From Phytophthora hibernalis (taxonomy: Eukaryota > Oomycota > Peronosporomycetes > Peronosporales > Peronosporaceae), in the NCBI GenBank assembly GCA_012656075.1, contig JAAKBF010000339.1:248001-312000 (forward strand): a stretch of DNA of 64,000 nucleotides. The letters are read 5' to 3'. Positions 35,805 through 46,523 of this stretch are shown piece by piece (within the stretch, counting starts at the first letter, position 1; every line of letters starts with the position of its first letter). The notes beneath the pieces are model-generated. The model worked only from the letters and a program-made list of their open reading frames with translations. It did no database searches and was not told where the DNA came from. The translations under genes and the position numbers were made by a program.

Positions 35805-37080
35805 TCCTGGCCTTCTTGGCCGAATGCGGTGGTATAGCGACAGCAGCCGCAACGCTATACCCGCGCTCGTCGTGAGCGCTGATCATGGCTTTACGCCGGA
35901 GCTCCTCCATTTGACTTGTAAGCTGACGCTTACTGATCAGATGAGCGAAAGTCACGCTGATCGAGAATGGCGGACATACTCTGTTCGCCCCGGAGGCGGT
36001 CGATCTCCTGAGGGGTGAAACCCCGAAGGAAGAGCCACTTCCAGAAGAGATCCTCCGCCTGAGCACTCGTCGAAGTGTTCACGGGTTGGACCCAGGGATA
36101 ACCCCAAACGGGCACAAGCCCACCTTTGTTCTCAGCCTTCTTGCGAAGGCTAGTGAACTCCTTGAGCGGGGCTCGGTGCGGTGCCAACAACACGCATCTG
36201 GCAGCCTCTAAGTTGTTGTGAAACAACGGGTGGACCTCCACCAAAGCCCGCTCGAAAGCGCCCTTGAGGTTCGCCCTCCTCGAAAGCGCCCTTGGAGGTT
36301 CGCCCTCCGATAAGGCCGCGCGGTGCCACGAGCTGCTCCAAGAACAACGGAGATCCTGTGTTCTCATCGGGCGGGAAGTAGCCCTTCAAATACGGAGACT
36401 CGGCGCGCAAAGTGCCTCGCAGGCGAGCAGCCGCAAGGCGCTCCTGTTGTTCATCGAGAGCATTGACAACAACCTCGGGCACGTGAACCTGCCCGTCCTC
36501 TTCTTCGGAATTGGACGAAGACTCGAACAACGGCCGTTCTTTCTCCGCCTTGGTCACCTCTTGGAGGTGACTGAGAAGCAGCACGCTTCTTGGTCGTGGC
36601 GCGCTCGTCCAGAATGACACGCGCGCTCATGACCCTCTGACAGAGTCAGGTTCTTGGGAGGCGAAGCCTCCTTGACGTCGCCATCAATATCTTCGTCCGC
36701 GGCGGCTTTCGCCTGAGCTTCCGCACCAGCAGCAGCAGGTTTGAACTCGTCGTCCTCCCGCGCTCACTACCCTTGGGCGATGACGGAGTGTCATCAAGGT
36801 CAGCCTCATCGCCAGAGTAACTGACCTGAGCGTTAAGCTCAGCGTCAATGGACCCGACAGGACTGTGGTCCTTATAGACGAACCGAGGATTCGGTTTGTC
36901 ATCAGGCGACGTTGATCGCGATCGACTTCGCCGTGGCGATCCACAGCCCGAGTGGCCGCCTTGACGGCCTCATCGAGGGCAGAGGCCTTGCCGTGAGGCT
37001 TGGCCGGGTTAGACTTCGACCGCGAGACCTTGGTCTTAGAAGGTGCTTTCGCACCGTTGCGTGTCTTCTTCGAGGGCATG
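34917..37080 (-). pseudogene. Candidate antisense gene inside the Gypsy element
   Basis: I do not recognise the product. The minus strand between the 3' LTR and integrase reads as one long coding region split over several frames. It starts MPSKKTRNGAKAPSKTKVSR (basic, 37,080), continues with VSYSGDEADLDDTP, FESSSNSEEEDGQVHVPEVV (36,150-36,620) and WKWLFLRGFTPQEIDRLRGE (35,930-36,367). It ends with a coiled coil (DEIRQLRDRVYALEIALGL, then ERVDRRMTELDRDNLRGEI) and a Tyr/Pro/Gln-rich tail to the stop at 34,917. The last 770 bp lie opposite the integrase linker and chromodomain. Antisense genes at this place are known from plant Tat-lineage Gypsy elements (Grande, RIRE2). Frame breaks include a 27-bp near-duplication at about 36,250-36,305. 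Confidence 0.5.
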
Positions 37081-37181
37081 TTGCTCGTTCCAATATGGAG
37101 GCCTGGGAGTACTGGGGAAATGCCAAGCACCGCGTAAGAGCAGCCAACCGTGGCGCTCAACCGTCGATTTAATTCGACTGC

Positions 37182-37369
37182 GGATACTTAGAAATGGTAT
37201 TACAGGCCAATTTAAGGTACACCTATAATTACACTCAGTCTTTAAACTACGCTATTCTAACCACTCAGCTCCCGCAGACCAGGAGCTTGTGAGCTGCCGT
37301 TCACTAAGAGTTTGTACACTCTTGAAGCTACCCTTCCTCAAGCAAGGTGCTTGTGTGACCCCGTCACAC
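37182..37369 (+). repeat. 3' LTR of the Gypsy element
   Basis: 188 bp, two mismatches against the 5' LTR. No clear polypurine tract just before it. Confidence 0.85.
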
Positions 37370-37955
37370 GGGCTGTCCTACCAGCCCCGAAAGCGGCATG
37401 CCGTTACCTTGGGCTTCAAGTGGGCAGTAATGTGGCGAACGCCACTACATGGCAGGTGGCTGTAGCCAAGCTAGAAGTGCGACTCCGATAGCATCACAGA
37501 AGTCACTAACGGTTGACCAACGCAGTATCGTGGTAGGTGCGGTAATTATACCAAACTTGTTATTTATTTCCCGTCACATAGGGCCCAGCACAGCGGACGT
37601 GAACACGATGGACGTAAGAATCAGAAATTACATATGGCATGGACAGTTCACGACGGAGCTGATTAAGTTGAGGGCGTAGCTGGATGCAGACCTAGCAGCG
37701 ATACCCCCACCTGATGGGTGACTGGCAGTGCCAGACTTGCGAACAGAACTATGCGCCATGGCGGCGACTACGATGAGCAACTGGGCCGAAAGGGGAACCG
37801 CGCAGATGCATATTGTCGGGGACGTATTGCATCATGGACTGACTACTGGACTGGCACCAAAGATCTACATCACTCCCGAGTACACCCCGACGACCCCACG
37901 GCCGCACGGGACGCAAGTTGCTGGCCGAAGCTAGAACACCAGACTCTGGGGAGAC

Positions 37956-38828
37956 GTGTGCAGAGAAGCAGTTAGCATTCAGGCTCACGCGACGGGCAGA
38001 GGTCGCTGTCGGTGGGAAGGAGAGCAGCTGCATATGGATTGCACGGACCTACTACATCAACTAGAGACCAGCACGAACTTCAAACATGTCATCGCTCACA
38101 ACTACATGCACACAGAATGGCTGCCGTATGCGGAGGTAAACGTGCCCCAGGTAGTTGGCGGAGACGGCCAACGGATGTCACTCAATCAGGCGCATGGACT
38201 CAAGACGATAGCTGGCACACAACTTAGAGAGGTGGTAACCTGGCAGAGAGTTGAGAGGGGCAAATTGATTTTCAAGTTCATGACTGCAAGCACAACCAAG
38301 GAGCAACAGAGACTAGCGGAGGGCCTCGCAAGAGCACTAGCGGTGCATTTTGTGCCAATAACAACTAGGCGACTACACACACAAAACGTGTGGTTCACAA
38401 CGACGCCCACGCAGCACCCAGTGATTGGAGATCTCCGAAATAGTGAACCAGTGGAGGTGGTGATCCACAGTACGATGACGGGACCACCAATCATTAGTTC
38501 AGTAACGAGCCATGGATCGTTGACTACTAAACTACAACAGCACATGGCACCTGACGTCAAAGTGCACGAGGTCCACCCACACCCGGATATCAGTCGCTTG
38601 GTGTGTCTGTGGGCCGGAAGACGACGATGGAATCAACGCCGCAGCGCATACAAAGGGAGGTTAATGGAAGCAGCTCGAAGACGAGCTGCTGACAAGCTAA
38701 TCGAGCGAAGCGACAAGTGGCGGCAGCAAAGCAGAGAGGCAGCGACAGGTTTCAACAAGTTGGAGTGGAATCGACTGCGGAAAATAGTCGGGGTGGGAGT
38801 TTGGGGTGAACAGATTCACTACGGCTGA
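37956..38828 (+). pseudogene. LINE polyprotein, C-terminal connection region
   Basis: A 290-codon frame following GGLAVPDLRTELCAMAATTM-like sequence in neighbouring frames (37,720-37,800). It ends at a stop at 38,826. Just after it, around 38,870-38,940, another reading gives GCPHQACIHLHDV and HPIFWECG, the Cys/His pattern of LINE zf-RVT fingers. Role inferred from position between polymerase and RNase H. Confidence 0.6.
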
Positions 38829-39399
38829 AACTACACGCTTTCAACGTACGATACACGGAATGAGAAGATGGGGTGCCCTCACCAGGCGTGTATCCACTTA
38901 CATGATGTTACGCTACATCCCATATTCTGGGAATGCGGCGCTGCCGCGAAGCTAAGACAGAAAATGCTACAACCATGAAAACGCATTGGACTCAGGGACA
39001 CAGGACTTGAAGCAGCCTTCTTCGGTCTAAAGCTGCAGGAAATTCCGCCAGGGGTGTGGGATATCGCTGATAGAGTGCGGACAGCTTCATCAGATCCTGA
39101 CCAACAATTATCAGCATCGATCACTACGTTAACTGAGGGGTGTTGGAGAATCGGAGTGGCACTTTACTTCCAATCGGTTTGGCGTTGGAGAGAAACTACT
39201 TTGACCCTCTTAACAACGTGACGGAAAGACATCAATTATGGACACTGGGCAAGAAACTACGGCAAGGATACAGCACTATTCACCTGCGGTTAAGAGCAGC
39301 GGGCAGCTGCGCAATCACAGAAGCGGCGGCCACTACGATTCACAGAGCACGGAGGGACAGTCCGCAGTGTGGATCAACAGTACTCCCGAAATCGGCGGC

Positions 39400-39815
39400 C
39401 ACAATTTTCCTCCTGCTCTATGGAGGCAGGACAACCGGTGTGAAGGGAAAAGCGGGCAGCGGGGCAAGCGTACTGCGGGTTGGCAAGAATGGAGCGACCA
39501 CGGCATGCTGAATGAGTCACATGTCGTATGCAGGCGCAAATTTGACGAACCAAACAGCTGGCCATCTCGGGCTTCTCACAGGACTGATGGAGTGCAGCAA
39601 GAAGCGATATAGCCCGCTACACGTCATCGGTGACAACGACACGCTGGTGAAACAGCACCGACGTCGGAAGCCGTCCGAAGCCGCCGAAGGCGGCACATCT
39701 CAAACCGCTGTACTGGCGGTGCAGACGCCTGACAGCATGTGTAGAGTTCCAAACAAGGTACCACCACCAGCGTAATCACAACAAAATGGTGAATGAACTA
39801 GCCACCAGAGCAATA
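39400..39815 (+). pseudogene. LINE RNase H domain
   Basis: Scattered over frames: a Gly-rich first strand (GGRTTGVKGKAGSGASVLRV), TNQTAGHLGLLTGLMECSKK (equivalent to the N-x-A-E helix), LHVIGDNDTLVKQ (catalytic Asp) and YHHQRNHNKMVNELA (His and final acidic region). Order and spacing match RNase HI domains at LINE C-termini. Confidence 0.65.
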
Positions 39816-40261
39816 CCGAGTGGAAACAGCACCCAAGTGACGGTCGAAGGACACCCGGCACTAGAGCGACAATGGGGAGCGGTGACAAGGCACATGACCC
39901 ACAACATGGGTCCATGGATGGAAACGATGGAAGACACAACACGAGCGGACGTTGTGGCCGCCGGCAAGCAACGGGGAGGCGCAAGTCTGGACCGGGATGC
40001 AGCTAGTCGTCGGCATAAGGACGACGATTAGGACGGACATAGGAAGTCGTTAGCTTGCTAAGTGACATCAATGTATCTCACTGAAAAACTGTAAAAACTG
40101 AGGATTAACCTACCACTTAGTAAGTGGTACAAATAAATTATTCAGTATATTGCAGATATTCCAAGTACAATATGGCAACGTGTATTTGGTAAGTAGTAAA
40201 GGTAAACAGTACAGCTACGCGTTTACAACTTTCGCCACGGTCGCTGCCCCCAAAGTACGGT

Positions 40262-41572
40262 TCACCTTGAGAAACAAAAGTATTTCAAGTCGAATGGGGA
40301 GAATACGGTGGCGGTGAAGCGACAGCACATGGCGGGCCTTACTAAATAGCCGCTTGACCGCATTTGAGGTGGGTGGAATGAAACCCACTCCCAGTAGCGT
40401 GACATTCTCGTCGCATTGAAGCTACTTAGACTTGAAGACGCGCAGATCGTCCAGCAGGGCATGCAGCTTGTTTTCTTCGTGCCGAGTCGGCATCAACTCG
40501 GCCAGTTCCTCGTCCGAAGCGTCCACGAAGTCCTTGATCGCGAAGAAGCGCTTGACCATCTCGTGCGTCGAGTCCCAGCGGGTTGATTGGCGCAGCACGG
40601 GTCTCAAAGGAGTTTTTCCTACAAAAATTGAAAACAACATTTTTAGCAAATATTGCAAAAAAATCTCAGCCAATCAAAATTCAGGATAACTTACCGGAGT
40701 TTCGCCGAATGGTTGAGATTGCGCAGTTTACGTATCAAGTCCTGAATCTTGGCCAACAAGAAGAGATTGCGCAGTTTACGTATCAAGTCCTGAATCTTGG
40801 CCAACAAGAAGTCGTAGTCGCTCATAAACTTTTGAGCGGCGAGATTGAGACGGTGAGAGGCACAGCCAACGAGAGGAATCGCCAGCAGGTCAGATATCTT
40901 GGTATTGACAGCACAATTGTCCCTAACTAGGTAGATGACGTCGGAAATGTCTCGATCGTAAAAGGGAGAATGTCTTCGAGGAACTTGACGTGGCTGGAAG
41001 AGGAGTGATCGGTGACGTCATCGTCGATGAGAGGGGCAAAAGCAAGAAGCACCTTGTCCGCACGACCGTCGTGCTCAAACACAGCAAACACGGCAAGGTA
41101 GTGCTCCGACTGGAATGTCCACGGGTCAAAAATGATACCGAATTTGACAGGGAGGGCCGATCCAATGTCAATTTCCACCTGACGCACGACTAAACCGGCG
41201 TACTTAAGAAAGGTCTCAGTCGAAATGTGCTCCAAGTTGGTATACTTATCCACAGTGGGATTTTCGCACCACGAGAAGGGAGGTTGCAGGCGGTTGTCCA
41301 GTCAAGCCAGCAAAAACTGTCTGCGACTACTGGTCGATGAAGCTGACAAGGGTGGCGGTTTTGGTGCCGCTTGCCATCATCATAGCCACGAAGTCTGGAT
41401 GGCGCTTTTGAACGTGGTCGAACAGGTTGCTGTAGCCAGTCCTTGGTGCTTGCTTCCTAACAAGCGAGCACTGACAGCGGAAAAACGCAGTCGGCTCATC
41501 TTGGTCGTCTAGAATGACCTTGTAGAAGTAGCTGCACACTTGACGCGTACTGAAGGGGTTGTTTGTTGCCAT
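40262..41572 (-). pseudogene. hAT-family transposase relic
   Basis: Read from 41,572: a BED-type zinc finger (FFRCQCSLVRK, then LFDHVQKRH), the hAT RNase-H-like core (KFGIIFDPWTFQSEHYLAVF, near 41,130; VRDNCAVNTKISDLLAIPLV and GCASHRLNLAV, 40,830-40,930), TRWDSTHEMVKRFFAI, and the C-terminal dimerisation segment SNAVKRLFSKARHVLSLHRH (about 40,340-40,400). Several stops and frame changes break it. It contains a 48-bp in-frame tandem duplication. Terminal repeats were not found. Confidence 0.8.
40715..40810. repeat. 48-bp tandem duplication inside the hAT relic
   Basis: Two identical 48-bp copies (40,715-40,762 and 40,763-40,810), each starting GAGATTGCGCAG. The length keeps the frame and duplicates 16 codons (FLLAKIQDLIRKLRNL). 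Confidence 0.95.
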
Positions 41573-41886
41573 CTTGATTCGAAAATGAGCGTATTTGATG
41601 CAAAGAGTAAAGAGTTTGATAACAAGTTGGTGGACTATGAAGACGGGTCCCCAACCAGTGGTTTCTTGGTACCTGGAACTGCCAAGCGTAAAAGGTTTTT
41701 ACCGTAAAAATGCGTAAATACCTGTAAAAATAAATTATAAAAATGTCCTTCCGTAAGTTACTCAGTTTTTTCGGATCAGCGTAAAACTAGAGGCGTAGCA
41801 TTAGGCTGGGAGGACAGTTGACAAAGATTCTTTTTTTAAGTTCGCGCCTCATTGAATTTTTAAATTTTCGTGTGCCCTAAAAAGTA
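41573..41886. other. No gene seen
   Basis: AT-rich, with several GTAAAA/CGTAAA motifs (41,685-41,790) such as are common near hAT ends. CTGGGAGGACAG at about 41,806 is inverted near 42,381. Confidence 0.4.
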
Positions 41887-42405
41887 ATGTTGAAAGCAAA
41901 GCCACTCCTTGAGCATCTCGTTGAAGGCACCCTTATCGGAGCGCGGGTATTCCACCAGCTCTTGCTTCAGGTGCATTTGCATCTTATTGTCTTTGCCAGA
42001 GAAAACGCGTTTGCAAACACACCCGAGAACCAAGCAGCACCATGTATGGATACAACGTCCCGTTCACAACGGGTACAACCCGAGCAGGAAATGGTGAATG
42101 CGCAAGTATAGCTTGCGCAGCATGTCCTGAGAATCGTAACCTTGGCGCCCTCGGCCAAAGCGACTGCGTGACTCGTTTAACGAAGATAGCGCACTGTCAA
42201 ACAAGGTAGTTGGAGCTTCTTCGCCCAACAACATTCGGAACACCACCATCCACAAGATACACAAATATTTTGTGTGACCGTAGTCACAATCGGTGACATA
42301 TGGACTCAGGCGACATTCGCCAATTAAACCCTGGGGGACCCCACGAATAAAATTGGTTCGGCTGTTCAGCCAGTTAAAGCTGTCCTCCCAGTATAAATTA
42401 TTCCG
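41887..42405 (-). pseudogene. Unrecognised protein fragment
   Basis: A frame open from about 42,405 to 42,066 lacks an ATG at its upstream end (WEDSFNWLNSRTNFIRGVPQ, then YGHTKYLCILWMVVFRMLLG, to a stop after LLGLYPL). Downstream, KDNKMQMHLKQELVEYPRSD follows in another frame. It is flanked by the inverted CTGGGAGGACAG motifs, so it may be the cargo of a small element. No domain recognised. Confidence 0.3.
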
Positions 42406-42662
42406 TACTTATATTTCCGTATATTTGCAATACAATCTTTTATTCGGAGTGCCTGCCACTTACTACGAAGTATAAAATGTTTGTCTGATGTACTGAAAAG
42501 TTTGTGGGGACACGCGGCATCAACGAATTGCAATTGGCGTAGCATAACATTTTGTCTTGTGTCGATGTCGTATCTGGGATTCCATCGTTGATTGTTTTCT
42601 TCGGCACCTTTTGGACGTCCGTAGGGAAATACTTAAGTACTACGTAGTACGACGTAGTAATG

Positions 42663-43913
42663 TTAAGGAATAAATTGTCCAAATCGGAATAACAGCTCGG
42701 CAATCGTTTGGTCTCCGAGCGGTTCGTAGCCTTCGTAGCTCGAGCCTTCCATCGTCTCCTTGACAAAATGAAGGCGGTCCTCGAACATACTCACCGAATA
42801 GATATCGTCGCGACACCACCCACGTACTTCGTTCAGCATCTTCTCTAGATGCTCTCGGATGGCAGACACCTCTTCCGCCGGAGTCACGTACGTGGCCGCG
42901 ATATACTGACGCAGCTTCGCTGTCTCGGGAAACTCGCGCGGTAAAACGTTGAAGGAGAAAAAGGGTGGACCGAAGTTGTTGCCGCTCCATACGCACCTGT
43001 TTCTTGATGACATCGGGGACTATGACGCCTGGATATCGTCCATATACGACGCAACATCGTCGCCTCGGTCTTTTGCATCGACAAGAGCACGGCATGCCTC
43101 TTGTAGTCTCGAGATGCTTGTTGAAAGCATAGCATAGCGTGCTGCAAGCAAAGACTCACGAACCACCCCACCCAACTGTCCTTGCGGGGCAAGCGCCAAG
43201 CTCTTTTCCAGAATCTCAAAACGAGTGAGTTTCTTCTTGGCCTGGACCGATAGCGGATCAAGAAAGCGCTCGGGTGTCTTGCGTTTGCGGGTACTTGGCC
43301 CACGCGAAGGAAGCGATGAAGTGATCGGGTTCATCATGCGCGCAAAGCGGGGCACCACTCTACGAATACCAGTAGCAACGCGAGCCGGCTGCGCTGGCGT
43401 CGATGGGCTGCTCTGTGATGGTGTTGGAGTTGTCACCTCATGCCTCTCACTCAGTAGAGACCCCATAGGTATTCTGCTAGCTCCCTGTTGTGGTGGTATC
43501 GACTCTGGAGTTGTTTGACTGCGTTCGTCAATGAGGTCTACGATCTCATGCGGCATCGCTAGGGACGTTTCGCCTTCGTCTTCCGTCGCAGAAGACGCCG
43601 TTTCATCGTCGTCCAATGATGCAGTACCAGACGCATTCACCGCATGATGCAGCTTCCTCACGAAAGGTCCCACCTTGTTGCACGAGTCCACGACTCGCGT
43701 GAGCACATTGGAAATGTCAGGCGACGCGTCCGCCATCGCCTGTGGAGACTTGAGCAACTGCCGCGACGCCTCCACTACCTGCAGCGCGTGCTTCAGCGCC
43801 CCCAGAGCCTTTGCAGTCGCTTGTCCGCCTGCTGCATCTCATCGCGGACAGCATCCAAGCAGTGAGCACGAAGGTCGGCGTCGCTCACGACGCGAGCCAA
43901 GATGGTGTCCATG
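42663..43913 (-). CDS. Unrecognised gene, family member C (frameshifted as read)
   Basis: Third paralogue of A and B, more divergent. The ATG at 43,913 starts MDTILARVVSDADLRAHCLD. One base appears lost near 43,830 (CGACTGCAAAGG), after which a 251-codon frame runs to 43,020. It has an acidic Ser-rich part, a Pro/Ser/Thr-rich part (TPTPSQSSPSTPAQPARV) and helical sequence. A further frame, 43,013-42,663, contains VRGWCRDDIYSVSMFEDRLH and MEGSSYEGYEPLGDQTIAEL, aligned with the corresponding parts of A and B. The junction near 43,010 may be an intron. The C-terminal FPPS exon seen in A and B was not found. Function unknown. Confidence 0.55.
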
Positions 43914-44040
43914 TGCGTCGATCGTCCAAATGGTCCGGAGCTCAATTTTGATTTCGACAGTCAGTTCTTAATCTGAAATTCAGCAAACCTCGATATTTCC
44001 GAAAACATCGCATTCGACGCTCGCCATCGTTCGACTCGAA
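43914..44040. promoter_or_regulatory. Shared intergenic region of divergent genes C and B
   Basis: Only 127 bp separate the two ATGs, so both promoters must overlap here or lie in the neighbouring gene. No specific element was recognised. Confidence 0.5.
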
Positions 44041-46210
44041 TGGACGTGATCCTGTCTCGCGCGGGGCTGAACGGCGCCCAGCAGCTCTCGCTATGCCTCG
44101 GCGCCGTCCAGGACGAGGCCATACAGACGGAGACCAAGCTGGCGGATGCCCTGACGTCTCTTAAGCGACTGCAGGAGGTGGTGCGCGTGACTCGGGAGTG
44201 CACAAGGCGCAAACTTTCGCGATGTCGACGCCGGAACTGCAGACGTCCATTGCTCGGATAAATCAATCAGGAGACAAATTCGTCCGCTGCTGGAGGAGAT
44301 TTTGAATTCGTTTGTCGTGTCAAGACCTCACGAGTCTCCGTACTCTTCGTCGGAGGAAGAGGGCGGCGATTCAGAGTGGACCGTGACCTGGGGATCAGAG
44401 AGGCGGCGGGCTGCAGCTGCAGCTGCTGGGTATCCGAGGGGCAATCGATTCTCTTCAGATGGAGACATGTATTCAAGCGATGAAGAGTCTGCAACGTCTT
44501 TTTCAGTGCGCGTGGTCGGGAGAGGACGAGTCAGCACTCGGCAGCTAGAGCAATGCCAGGAGCAAATTGGGGCGCTCCCTCACATGGAATTGGATCACGC
44601 AACGTCTTTGTTGGTCAGAAGCGCCGAGCGAGTAGCCCCCGCATTCGAGTAGCAGCTCCTTTATAAGACCATCAGATGCAGGTCAGTTGTTGGCTCGTCG
44701 CGCCGCTGAGCGGGCGAGCGTATGGCCACAGCACGAACAATACCGTGTGTTGCAAAGCAGATCTCGCTCTCCAGCACCGGTACAACAAAGTGATAAGAAA
44801 GTTGCACTCACTATTGACGGTCTGAAGCTGCGTTTATCCAAACTTTCGAGCGACGAGCAGGAAGGGATCTACGGTACAAGTCTCAAGTCAGCGCTTCAGA
44901 TTGCTCAACTTTCACAAGTGAAAGGAAAGGAGGAACTGGTCCAAAAGGTATTGAGAACACGCGGGCAGCTATTGATGCTCTGATAGATCGGCAATCAAGC
45001 AACCCCGACCCCGACGAATATCACTGCCATCTGGAGGATTTCCGGCAGGCATTGTCAGTTGTTGTGCGCGCTATCTTGGAGACGGATGGTAAGATTGAGG
45101 CCTCAGGGTTGCGTGATCTGCAGCAGGCGACCAAAGAGCTTCAAGATACGTTCCTGGGGTCTGCAACACGCTTCAAATGGTACGTGCAGCGGTTGGGATT
45201 TTGGTATGAGTCAGTATCTTATAATACTGGTGGTTGGGTAATTTGTTGTAAACAGGTGCAGCATTCAACTGCGTAAATTTCTCACAGCTAAGTACAAACG
45301 ACCTACAGAAATCTCTCTTGCCGATCAAAACAAATTGGATTTGTTAGTGGCTGAGGCTCGAGAGTGGCGGAGCTTAAATGACTTCTCGGCTTCAAGATTT
45401 GGAGAGATCATGGCATTTGTGACGGAGACACTGGGCGGGTCTTACGAAGAATGGACGCCACGAGAGGACCCGCGGCTTGCAGAGCTCATCGGTATCATGA
45501 TTATTCGTGTGAACGCTTTCAGAGACAGCCATGTGCAGCAAAGCCGCCTATTCGAGATTCATGGCTGGCTATACAAAATGTCGGGGTCTCCTTCAAGCCA
45601 ACACTGAACCTGTCAGCTCCGCCCTCGCAGATCGCGGAGGTGTACGCTACAGTAAACCCAGGGTTTCGCTCGATGGGTGATGTTGAAGAAGGCTTCAAAC
45701 AGCTTTCGCAAGCGAATGGGAAGAAACACTTTGGGTTTCTCGCATCTACGGCGTACACTTTCCTCGCTACCGCTATTTCAACGCAGAACCAACGACTGCT
45801 TCAGCTCGACCAGCTCCAGCGTTTTAACGAGAACCTCCAGGCGCTAAAAGAGGTTGACGTTGACAGTGATCCTTCGACAATTCTCCAATCGTACCAAGAC
45901 CTCGAGAAGGTTCTGTATCTGATGCGAGTGCTCATGCACAGACGTCCAGAGTATCAGGAGTCCTCTACTGAGTACGTATTACGTCGTTGGTTGGCACCTC
46001 AGTCTCAGCCTACTATGTTCTGCAATGTTGCTAAGCTAGTGTTTGATTTTGTTTGCTGTGCACCACAGTACTGTCGACGCATTGCTCTCACTCTTTCCGC
46101 CGTCCCAACGACCGACATTTGAGTACCCGTCAGCCGCAGCATCATCCGCGCCTAAATCCATTGAAGCAGGCGAATCTGCTGACGACAAGGCGAACGAAGA
46201 TGAAGCCTAA
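44041..46210 (+). CDS. Unrecognised gene, family member B (frameshifted as read)
   Basis: Paralogue of A over its whole length. Begins MDVILSRAGLNGAQQ, then TSLKRLQEVVRV, an acidic Ser-rich part (SPYSSSEEEGGDSEW), and a long helical half ending LFPPSQRPTFEYPSAAASS. Introns are inferred at 45,180-45,255 and 45,972-46,068, at the positions of those in A. Frame losses near 44,197, 44,270, between about 44,650 and 44,690, and after 44,949 each need few bases; the first two fit single-base losses when compared with A. Its last 120 bp lie inside the left arm of the large inverted duplication. Function unknown. Confidence 0.6.
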
Positions 46211-46523
46211 GCGTACTCTGTGCAGAGCTTGGTTCTAGTCTGATGAGTCGATTCGGAAGCGGAGCGTGCAGTGGGTTCAAGTCTTCGATTTCAGACAAGC
46301 GATTTCTTGTTGTGTGATATTGCTCGGACAGGTACTTTTCATGCTGCATGTTTGTTGAATGGTTGAATGGATTTCTTTGCATTACTTTCTGTTGTCGGAG
46401 GAGTTATCAACAATCACGCTCAGCCAGGATAACGCAGTCGACAAACGAACTCAATATCATTAGGGGGATCACTATCCAAGCAAAGATTACAAACTGGTTG
46501 CTACTACGACGCAGCAGCAGTGC

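Larger units (their letters stand above)
29641..37369 (+). mobile_element. Ty3/Gypsy chromovirus with 188-bp LTRs (7.7 kb)
   Basis: Bounded by 188-bp direct repeats (29,641-29,828 and 37,182-37,369) that differ at two positions (GAACTG/GAGCTG; CTACGCTT/CTACCCTT), so the insertion is recent in LTR terms. Inside lie gag with a CCHC knuckle, protease, reverse transcriptase, RNase H, integrase and a C-terminal chromodomain, in Gypsy order, then a - strand coding region before the 3' LTR. It interrupts the LINE. I see no matching 5-bp target duplication (CTATA against GGGCT), so ends may be off or the copy rearranged. A TGGTAGC close after the 5' LTR is a possible tRNA primer site. Confidence 0.9.
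37370..40030 (+). mobile_element. LINE, 3' part
   Basis: Continues the LINE of 27,190-29,640. It carries the region after the polymerase (VDQRSIVVGAVIIPNLLFIS; RIRNYIWHGQF), a zinc-finger-like segment and an RNase H domain. No poly-A tail or target duplication was identified. Confidence 0.65.
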
